Source: Annona cherimola (lineage: Eukaryota; Streptophyta; Magnoliopsida; Magnoliales; Annonaceae). From it: a DNA stretch of 64,000 bases. Within the stretch, counting starts at the first letter, position 1. Each line of letters opens with the position of its first letter. The position numbers were made by a program, and so were the translations under genes. This document shows, one piece after another, positions 56,971 through 64,000 of the stretch. The stretch spans positions 58,643,174 through 58,707,173 of the forward strand of contig CM059975.1 in the NCBI GenBank assembly GCA_030490835.1, given 5' to 3'. Below the pieces are notes generated by a model. It worked only from the letters and a program-made list of their open reading frames with translations. It was not told where the DNA came from and searched no databases.

Positions 56971-58867
56971 ACTCTACAGGTAAATACAAAGAAATTTTCT
57001 ATAATTTCTGCAGAAATCCTTTTTGTTAAAAAAGTTTTAATACGATTTCTAGAAAACTTGTAAAGAAATTTAGGTTGCAAACGATTTTTTATGCTTTCAC
57101 AAAATCGCATAGCGTTGTCACATCTTCATTTTAAGAAATAATTTAATTAAAAGATTTCTTTAAAGCAGTCATTATTTTTCATGCACATCATATCAATTTG
57201 GCTATATTTAATTTAATTGCAGATACTTATATGCAGCAATTGAGATGGTAGCCCAATTGGATACCTAATAGTGATGGCCGGTGCCACACGAATAAATGTA
57301 ATCAGTTTTGATATTTGGTCGAATTTTCTTTTATACCCACTTTTTACTGAATTTCTTGCTAAAAATAAGTTATTGAAAATATTTGTTAAAAATATTAAAA
57401 TGGAATGTTAAGAGTGTTGGGCTCATACTCTTAATTCCCTTTACCAAATGCATGCAAAGATCAAGCTACTCCGGGTTCATGGAAAAAATCACACAAAATT
57501 AAAGAAAAACAAGAAAATGATGATCTTGATATCTTTGGCATGCAAGCGTATAAGACTTGCTAGCTAGATTGACTTTGCAAAAGTCATGGGCAGGTATGTT
57601 TTGGAGGAAGCCAATAATGCAGTGACCTGTGATAAAATAATTGACTTGTTATCTTTCGTTTCTACCAAACCTGGATTTCGGTTTTTATACTGTTTTGTCA
57701 TCATTTGGACTTTCATAGAGTTCACAACACGTACATAGAAATTAGTCAATTCAAGATTAAAAAGTGTAAAGCATCCACACCAATCATGGAATAACGAATC
57801 CCTGAGCAATCTTTTTACTCTCTCTCCCTCTCCCTATCAAGTGGGCCCTGATGGTTTGGTAAATCCATGCCGTTGGTCTTCCATTCACACTGTTTAGGAG
57901 AAATATTCAAACTCCTTAGCCCCCGTATTTGAGGTTTCTAAATAAAGGAGATACACATCCTAAACTGCAGTTGGACTCAACCTTGATGATAAATGAGAAT
58001 CCAAACCACCTAAAGCATTTATTTAATAACAAAATTAAGTTTTATCCAAATTAAAGATATGTAAGAAAATTTTAAAAAATATATAAAATTAAATAACAAA
58101 ATTATTTAATTTATATATCAAATTTTAAATTTTATATTCAATATCTAAATTGTCTAAAATATCATTAATTCAATTAGGTAAACACTTTTGCAAAGTATTA
58201 TTTCATTTTAATACATTTGCAAATCAATCTAAAAATTGTAATTTATACTTATTTAAATATATATTTTTTTTATCATATTACCACTTTAGATGACTAGACA
58301 ACTAATAAAAAACAACTCTATGTGTTTCATCAAAAAAAAAAAAAAACAACTCTATGCGGAGGATAACAAGGCAAGTATCTTTACTCCACTTCAAATCCTT
58401 GACTGTGTCTTCCACCTTATATAATTTCATACATACTCACGTCAACCATTTTGTCATTCAAATAGCAAAGATTTTATATATTTTTAAAGTAAGCATAGCA
58501 TATCAAAGTCCTAATTCAAATAATTTGAATATCATATTAGAACCAATAATATTAAACCATATGACTGATAGAATTTAGATATCACACAATTTTGCAACCT
58601 AACAAGATTGACAATTTCATGAAAGCGAAGGCCAACTTTATATGTCGGTACACGCATATCAATCACTGGTGAAATTTCCATTCTCATCAAGTATAGGTGG
58701 TTCGGTTTTTAGGTTGAGTTGACTAGTCAGACATTGATTGCAGCCTAGTTCTACGCTGTGTTGAAAAGTCATTCCTCCATGCATCACGAACACTTATCAC
58801 TAGCGGGATATCAGTCCTCGGAATCTCAACCGTAAACAAACAACTTTGAACATATCCGAAAAATAAT
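56971..58867. other. AT-rich intergenic DNA
   Basis: No gene or recognisable repeat supported. Open frames here (for example 57564-57809) have no family features. Confidence 0.5.
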
Positions 58868-59984
58868 ATATATATATATATAGAGAGAGAGAGCTGTTCC
58901 GGTGCAGTGATACTGCACCGTAACAGCGGTACAGTGGGCCCATTGTGGGCCCCACATGATCATGAAATCATGATCTACTCCGCCCATTGTATTTAGAATA
59001 ATGTATTCTATTACCACACCAATTTTCATCCCAATCAGATATGTATATGGGCCCCATCTGAAAATGGTACAAATCTAACGTAATAAAATAGTTTGATGTA
59101 AATAACAATTTTAAAGTATCTGATTATGATGAAAATTGGTATGGTTATAGAATACATTATTCTAAATACAATGGGTGGAGTAGATCATGATTTCATGATC
59201 ATGTGGGCCCCGTTTTGGGGCCACTGCACTGCTGTTCCGGTGCAGTGACGCTGCACCATAACAGATCCCTATATATCTACTCCACCCATTGTATTTAGAA
59301 TAATGTATTCTATAACCATACCAATTTTCATCCCAATTAGATACTTTAAAGTTGTTATTTACATCAAACTATTTTATTACGTTGGATTTGTACCATTTTC
59401 AGATGGGGCCCATATACATATCTGATTGGGATGAAAATTGGTGTGGTAATAGAATACATTATTCTAAATACAATGGGTGGAGTAGATCATGATTTCATGA
59501 TCATGTGGGCCCCATTTTGGAGCCACTGCATGGCTGTTCCGGTGCAGTGACGCTGCACCGGAACAGCTCCCATATATATATATATATGTGTGTGTGGATG
59601 TTGTTCCGGTGCAGCATCACTACACCGGAACAGCAGTGCAGTGGGCCCAAAATGGGGCCCACATGATCATGAAATCATGATCTACTCCACCCATTGTATT
59701 TAGAATAATGTATTCCATTATCACACCAATTTTCATCCCAATCAGATACTTTAAAGTTGTTATTTACATCAAACTATTTTATTACGTTGGATTTGTACCA
59801 TTTTCAGATGGGGCCCATATACATATTTGATTGGGATGAAAATTGGTATAGTAGTAGAATACATTATTCTAAATACAATTGGTGGAGTTGATCATGATTT
59901 TATGATCATGTGGGCCCCATTTTGGGGCCGCTGTACCGCTGTTCGGGTGCAGCGTCACTGCACCCGAACAGCTCTCTCTATATA
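58868..59984. mobile_element. composite of three foldback units with terminal 33-bp hairpins
   Basis: Three inverted-repeat units lie end to end: 58894-59264, 59275-59566 (left hairpin missing) and 59601-59971. Each full unit has GGGCCC, CATGATCATGAAATCATGATC, ACTCC(A/G)CCCATTGTATTTAG and AATGTATTCTAT on the left arm and the complements on the right, around a centre with AAAATGGTACAAATC. TATATAGAGAGAG on the far left and CTCTCTCTATATA on the far right mirror each other, so the whole array is also an inverted repeat. No coding capacity. Very recent by the similarity of units. The array abuts the truncated pararetrovirus fragment. Confidence 0.8.
58894..59971. repeat. five 33-bp hairpins at unit ends (58894, 59232, 59534, 59601, 59939)
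   Basis: Each is CTGTTCCGGTGCAG, five loop bases, CTGCACCGGAACAG. The copy at 59534-59566 is a perfect 14-bp stem. That at 59939-59971 reads CTGTTCGGGTGCAG with CTGCACCCGAACAG: both arms changed at the paired position, keeping the stem perfect. The copies at 58894 and 59232 have one and two mismatches in the right arm; 59601 has two changed bases. Confidence 0.9.
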
Positions 59985-60217
59985 AGTACTACTAACCCTG
60001 CCATTTCTATCTCTATTGCGTTACGAATTTCTTCGATTCTTCTTACTAAAGATAGGCTTCCGATTAGTTCTATCTGATTTATTTCATCTATGACGTTAAT
60101 TGTTCTTTCTAAATTTTCTATTTTATTGATAATTTCGAACTTTAATTCCATACTTCTAGTTCTTTTTATGAGGGTTTTTACTTCTTCTATAATATCATGA
60201 GCGTCATACCAATTCAT
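59985..60217 (-). pseudogene. pararetrovirus small coiled-coil frame 2, cut by foldback array
   Basis: Starts MNWYDAHDIIEEVKTLIK at 60217 and stays open into the edge of the foldback array, ending shortly after. It is helical and charged with heptad-like hydrophobics (INKIENLERTINVIDEIN). Its start lies about 54 bases after the stop of the preceding small frame. Small coiled-coil proteins or polyprotein N-termini occur at this place in several pararetroviruses. Truncated at its C-terminal side. Confidence 0.5.
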
Positions 60218-60270
60218 TAATAAAATAAGTTTAAGGTTACGGTTATGTGGCTCACCTTTGTAATGCTAAG

Positions 60271-60495
60271 TTACTGGGTGGTTAAGTCTTTTGCGGAATT
60301 GTTCATTTTTTCTAATTTATTTTTAAATATTTCTATTTCTTGTCTTAATTCAATAACTTCTTCATTTAAAACTTTCTTCTTTTCTAATAATCTATTATAC
60401 ATTTCTGCATTATTTTTAATGATTTGATTCTTTTCTGTTATTGTTTTTGCTAATATTTTTGCTATATAAGCTATATTCCTTAATATTGAAAACAT
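60271..60495 (-). CDS. pararetrovirus small coiled-coil frame 1
   Basis: 74 residues, MFSILRNIAYIAKILAKTI at the start and a long heptad region (EKKKVLNEEVIELRQEIEI, FKNKLEKMN) typical of a parallel coiled coil. The start context AACAAACCATGT suits plant initiation. It is the first frame after the intergenic region, as small coiled-coil proteins are in badnavirus- and tungrovirus-like genomes. Intact as an open frame, function unproven. Confidence 0.5.
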   Translation of the reverse strand: MFSILRNIAYIAKILAKTITEKNQIIKNNAEMYNRLLEKKKVLNEEVIELRQEIEIFKNKLEKMNNSAKDLTTQ

Positions 60496-60621
60496 GGTTT
60501 GTTTGAATCAGAGTGGTCCCGGTTGTTTTGAAGTTTTAATTTAATAAGCTGTTTTTTACTTAATTTCTTTTGTTCATTAATTGAGGGTTTTCGTCTTGCA
60601 TTACTTCTTTTAGTCTTACTG

Positions 60622-60627
60622 TTTATT
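60622..60627 (-). terminator. poly(A) signal in the pararetrovirus intergenic region
   Basis: AATAAA on the minus strand, about 385 bases downstream of the TATA candidate at 61011-61017. In pararetroviruses the poly(A) signal lies after the transcription start so that a terminally redundant genomic RNA is made. Distance is somewhat long; an inference. Confidence 0.35.
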
Positions 60628-61010
60628 GATATAAGCTAAACTTTTTCTCTTTCACATCCATCTTGGTCTAGTAGAAAATTCCAACCTTATGAGCAAAACA
60701 GGCCTCTCAATACGGGATTTACGGACTACTTTCCCAAGGATTAAGATCTACTGAAGATAAGTTTCAGTTTATATCAAATTTTTTCAAACTAAACGTTTTT
60801 CATGCAAAATTAAGACCATCAATATTGAACAAAATACTAAAAAGCCAAAAACGCCTTAGGTTTGCTACTCCATAATTATTGAGAGAAACATTCAAACATT
60901 CATTAAAGAAATACTAAACTTACAAGGTTTCTGAGCGTCAGAAATCTTCTTCCGTGCTTCTCTTGATGGTACTTCTTTTTCTCTTCTTTTCATATGAATG
61001 AAGCACATCA

Positions 61011-61017
61011 ATTTATA
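61011..61017 (-). promoter_or_regulatory. TATA candidate of the pararetrovirus intergenic region
   Basis: TATAAAT on the minus strand in CTTCTATAAATTGATG, upstream of the long leader and the first small frames. Position fits the single genomic promoter of this virus family. Confidence 0.4.
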
Positions 61018-61104
61018 GAAGCCGGATTTGAACTCGGCGCTCAACGGACTTAAAAAAAATTAAAAAGAGATTCTATCTTATCTCTTTTATGTCACTAATG
61101 CATA

Positions 61105-61350
61105 CTAACTTTTACTGTTTCTGATCAGATTGCATCTTTCTACAGTAAAAGTTAATCGCACCGAAATAAAGAGATTCAATAGTACAATAATTACAGGTAC
61201 TACTTCGCCAAAAAGAAGGCTGCGACGCATTGCAAAAGCAAAAGGTACAAAGTAAATGGTCATAAAGAAAGCTACCATCACTGTAAAAGATAAGTATCGT
61301 CGAAAGACGACAAAGGCATCAATCTTTATCGGGTATCGTGCTCCTGCCAC
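61105..61350 (-). CDS. 81-residue frame with two or three membrane segments
   Basis: MAGARYPIKIDAFVVFRRYL opens it, followed by three hydrophobic runs (about residues 19-33 FRRYLSFTVMVAFFM, 32-41, and 51-66 VVPVIIVLLNLFISV) and a basic tail. Membrane proteins are not usual in Caulimoviridae. The frame lies between the acidic frame at 61396-61740 and the intergenic region. The opposite strand of a hydrophobic frame is normally Lys/Arg-rich, as here, so the plus-strand reading was considered and set aside. Could be chance or host-derived. Confidence 0.3.
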   Translation of the reverse strand: MAGARYPIKIDAFVVFRRYLSFTVMVAFFMTIYFVPFAFAMRRSLLFGEVVPVIIVLLNLFISVRLTFTVERCNLIRNSKS

Positions 61351-61395
61351 GATCGATGCTTCCCGAATTTCTCCTGTTTGAAACAGGTGGAGAGT

Positions 61396-61740
61396 CTATG
61401 CTTCCATACGGTTTGCTAGGTTATAGGCTTCTATCCCATCTTCACTATCTGAATAGTCTGTGTGAGGACTGCTTGGTTCATCTGGTACAGAAGAACAGCG
61501 AAAATCACCAATTTCTATACTTTTTGTATAAGCTTTGACATGTCTAAAGTGTTCTTCTTTTCCATTATCAATCCAATAGTTGCTAGAAAACCCATGCCAT
61601 GTGTAGTTGTTCTTGTTGTTATTTCCGAATACTTTAATATGGGGCTCTTCTGCTAATAATGCGGAAAAAACTGAATAAATCCTTCCATAATCGGTGGCAC
61701 TTTCATACTGTCTCCATATTTGAATTCTTTCTTCTGTTTT
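61396..61740 (-). pseudogene. pararetrovirus downstream frame, acidic C-terminus
   Basis: An open frame of about 114 codons without an ATG, containing YGRIYSVFSALLAEEPHIKVF, YTWHGFSSNYWIDNG and an acidic end (EPSSPHTDYSDSEDGIEAY). It starts in a different frame just after the stop of the 122-residue frame at 61764-62132. The two may be parts of one older ORF separated by a frameshift; I leave them as they are. Aromatic- and acid-rich; no known domain. Confidence 0.4.
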
Positions 61741-61763
61741 TTATGCTGTCTATTTTTCTTTTT

Positions 61764-62132
61764 CTATTGTTCTTGCCTAAGATAGGCTTCAAGTGAAGGG
61801 TTATTGGGAACTGCTACTTGATTGGGTCTGAAGGATAATTGAGAAGTTGCTGAAACTAAAGCTTTGAAATTTAACTCTAAAATATAAATAGAGAGGGTTT
61901 TTAGGATGTTGTGGTAAGAAGGCCAGTTTCTGGATATCCATAAGTTATCTAGGAGAACATGATCGTCTGGGCTAAGATTAAGACTGGGAGGTGTTCGAAA
62001 ATGTAAGTTGGAACCAGTGGGTATTATTGGAAGGTTCAAAGTAGGGTGTAGAGGAAACAGATTATTTTGAAAGGGATGTAAGTGAAGAGGTTTGAAAGGT
62101 GGGTTTTGATTAGGTCCTGCAATTTCCTGCAA
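61764..62132 (-). CDS. pararetrovirus downstream frame, 122 residues, Pro/Leu/Asn-rich
   Basis: Starts MQEIAGPNQNPPFKPLHLHP and is rich in Pro, Leu, Asn and His in its first 60 residues, then shows LDNLWISRNWPSYHNILKTL. It follows the polyprotein end by 255 bases. Some endogenous pararetroviruses (for example florendoviruses) have a second ORF of unknown function at this place. No motif recognised. Confidence 0.45.
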   Translation of the reverse strand: MQEIAGPNQNPPFKPLHLHPFQNNLFPLHPTLNLPIIPTGSNLHFRTPPSLNLSPDDHVLLDNLWISRNWPSYHNILKTLSIYILELNFKALVSATSQLSFRPNQVAVPNNPSLEAYLRQEQ

Positions 62133-62150
62133 AAAGAAAACAAATATTTT

Positions 62151-62297
62151 CGTCAGATCTAATATCTGACTACATTCTAAATTGTGGTTAGTAAAAATAT
62201 TTCGTCAGAACTATTTTCTGACTACATTCTATATTTTCACTGAACTATCCTCGGCTACATTACTACTTTTCGTCATTTTAGGAATGACTACATTCTA
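62151..62297. repeat. three hairpin-plus-motif units in the pararetrovirus spacer
   Basis: Three units at 62151, 62203 and 62271 each have an inverted repeat (GTCAGATCTAATATCTGAC; GTCAGAACTATTTTCTGAC; GTCATTTTAGGAATGAC) followed at once by TACATTCTA and usually preceded by TTTTC. A fourth, weaker TCGGCTACATTACTA is at 62250. The loops differ, the arms and the motif are kept. They lie between the RNase H stop and the next start. Confidence 0.8.
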
Positions 62298-62387
62298 TGA
62301 TTCCTCATGAGTTGTTTTCTAAAACTCAAATAACCTGCAACAAATAATCTGCAAGGATTTTGTTAGTACTGTATAATACTATGTGTC

Positions 62388-64000
62388 TCATCCTAAAAGA
62401 TGAGCAATTGCACATTTAAAAAATTCTATATCAGGAGTTATCCAATCAAGTTGTTCTTGATAATATTGTCTAACATGTTTATTAGTGGCACATTCAAAAT
62501 TTACTCTATACCAATGTTCTTGTTGTCTTAAAATATATAATTGTTTTCTGTAATAGGATAGCCAAATCATATTTTTATTTTTCTATGTTATCAATATTTC
62601 TTGATAAATAGTCTGCAAGAAAATTATTAGTACCTTTGATATGCTCAAAGTTTACTTTTAACTCTTTTCCTTGAATGGTATTTATGAAAGAAATCTATCT
62701 TTTACTATAAATTTTTCTTTCATTTTTCTTTTTATAAAATTGTACTATTGCATCACAATCAGTTCTAAGAGTAAATTCATTATTTAAATATAATCTAAAT
62801 TTATCTAATGCATTTATTACTCCTAAAATTTCGTAGTCTAAACTGGTTAAACTTGTTTCTTTTTGTACGAATTTTCCTGAATCATATCTACTTCTTCTAA
62901 ATTTGGATAACTTTCTTTAGAAGGCCTTGTTTTTAATACCGCACCCCATACTAATTCACATACTTCTACAATTTTATATTCCGATTCTAAGGGCAATTTT
63001 AGTTTTGGTAAATTTCATACTTTTTCTTTTATTTCTTTTATTAATTTAACATCTTTTTGATTAAAGTATCTTTGACCATTTTTTCCGGTCTTTTTGTATA
63101 AATAATTTGTGCTTTTATGTAGATTTGGAATAAAGTTTCGGGCATAATTTACTAGTCCTAAGAATTTTGTAATAATTCTAATGTTTCTAATTTGTCTGAA
63201 ATTTCTAGAATTTTTTGAGAAATATGAGGTTGTAATTCTATGTATCCATTACCTATTTTTTGTCCTAAAAATTCTATATATCCTTTTGCAATTTCTAGTT
63301 TATTCTTAGATATAATTATTCAATTGTTTATTATTCTATTTAACACTTCTTCTACATGTTTATAATGTTCTTTTAAGGATTGACTTGCTATTAAAATATC
63401 ATCAATATATACAAAGACATAATTTAAATCCTTAAAAATTTTATCCATTCTTCTCTGAAATATACTAGGAGCATTGATTAATCCAAACGGCATTACTAAC
63501 CGTTCATAATGTCCTACTGGGGTTACAAAAGTTGTCCATTCTATTTGATCTGGATCCATTCTAATCTGCTAATATGCACTTTTACAAGCTATTTTACTAA
63601 AATATTTTCTATTTTGAATGAGATTTATTAAGTTATCTTTGTTTGGGATTTTATATCCGTCATCTATTGTGTTATCATTTAATCTTTTGTAATTTATCAC
63701 CATTCTAGCTTTTCCTCTTTTTTGTTCACTATGGTTTCTTACTAAAAATGCTGCACTTCTATGTTTACTATAACTTGGTCTAATAATTTTTAATTTTAAT
63801 AATTCCTCTATTTGTTTATGGAATTCTTCTTTGTCTTCTTCATTATATTCTAATTCTCTAGTTCTTATTGTTAAATCTGGATTAATTATTTCTAGGTGTG
63901 TTATTTCTTTATTCTTTTCCCAATGTCTTTGGGGATCTTCTCCTATTATTTGGGCTTTTTCTGCTAATCGTAATATTTTTGCAAATATTCATTAAAGAAA
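62388..64000 (-). pseudogene. pararetrovirus reverse transcriptase and RNase H (runs off the edge)
   Basis: RT blocks on the minus strand: KHRSAAFLVRNHS, KARMVINYKRLND, a PNKD block near 63650, [20 protein letters not shown] (63535-63475) and the catalytic box [10 protein letters not shown] (63425-63395). 63320-63559 is open for 79 codons. A TAG interrupts just before QIRMD where relatives have Trp, and another stop follows NRIINN. RNase H shows LRTDCDAIVQFY (62770-62735), KGTNNFLADYLSRN (62640-62595) and ends after IAHLLG at 62388. The frame shifts several times between 62600 and 63300. Confidence 0.85.

Larger units (their letters stand above)
59985..64000 (-). mobile_element. endogenous pararetrovirus fragment (Caulimoviridae-like)
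   Basis: Minus-strand reading gives, in order, RT and RNase H (64000 to 62388), a hairpin-rich spacer, a 122-residue frame, further frames, an intergenic region with TATA and poly(A) signals, and two small coiled-coil frames, ending where the foldback array begins. RT without an LTR or integrase and with the polymerase box YIDD marks a pararetrovirus integrated in host DNA. Stops and frame changes show it is decayed. The order (RT end, intergenic region, first ORFs) fits a circular or tandem virus genome opened elsewhere. Genus cannot be fixed; the RT wording is badnavirus/petuvirus/florendovirus-like. Confidence 0.75.

Noticed and set aside
58309..58355. Duplicate AAACAACTCTATG around a poly(A) run, like a retroposition footprint
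   Set aside because: Only about 20 bases lie between the copies; slippage is simpler.
61022..61050. tRNA-like GAGTTCAAATCC (B-box style) on the minus strand
   Set aside because: No acceptor, D or anticodon arms can be drawn around it; a chance match or a bare fragment.
60490..61100. Primer site for initiator tRNA-Met in the pararetrovirus intergenic region
   Set aside because: TGGTATCAGAGC is not present on the minus strand there; only ATCAGAGTGG on the wrong strand.
61151..61380. Lys/Arg-rich plus-strand frame opposite the hydrophobic frame
   Set aside because: Contains a stop, and is the expected complement of a hydrophobic frame; neighbouring viral frames are all on the minus strand.

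Overview
The window looks like nuclear DNA of a flowering plant: AT-rich, with one intron-containing R2R3-MYB gene in a landscape of nested, decayed LTR retrotransposons, small foldback elements and an integrated pararetrovirus (Caulimoviridae-like) fragment. I cannot name the species. The only host gene I am confident is intact is the MYB gene on the minus strand (49982-51476; three exons, 315 residues), of the RAX/MYB36-type subgroup.

Layout. 1-7095: remnant of a Sirevirus-type Ty1/copia element (integrase, reverse transcriptase, RNase H, a third ORF, polypurine tract, 3' LTR). 7096-9650: CT-rich DNA, then a small Ty3/gypsy deletion derivative. 9876-18490: a chromovirus-type solo LTR on the minus strand that itself carries a nested 5.0 kb solo LTR (10938-15909); both have 4-of-5 target duplications, and the pair interrupts an old reading frame that resumes at 18491. 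20370-27690: decayed minus-strand gypsy (Tat/Athila-like) DNA with a protease remnant and three related LTR-like segments, one of them split by a Sirevirus-type solo LTR with a perfect TAGTT duplication. 27690-28797: a plus-strand chromovirus LTR piece. 30169-32880: a second copia remnant containing a small MITE.

33140-49496: a hAT-like non-autonomous element (8-bp duplication, 7 of 8 matching) split by a 14.5 kb Tekay/Del-like chromovirus (34325-48843). The chromovirus has 3.4 kb LTRs, primer site, gag, protease, RT, RNase H, integrase and chromodomain, but many stops. Its RT is in turn split by a 1.73 kb solo-LTR-like insertion (41287-43018). The nesting is therefore at least three layers deep.

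49982-51562: the MYB gene and its TATA box. 51600-58860: AT-rich intergenic DNA with two copies of a foldback MITE. 58868-59984: a composite of three foldback units bounded by 33-bp hairpins. 59985-64000: a minus-strand pararetrovirus fragment (RT-RNase H end, downstream ORFs, intergenic region with TATA and poly(A) signals, then the first small coiled-coil ORFs) that stops at the foldback array.

The elements do not cooperate as a pathway. What the window records best is insertion order: several junctions can be read back to an uninterrupted pre-insertion sequence.
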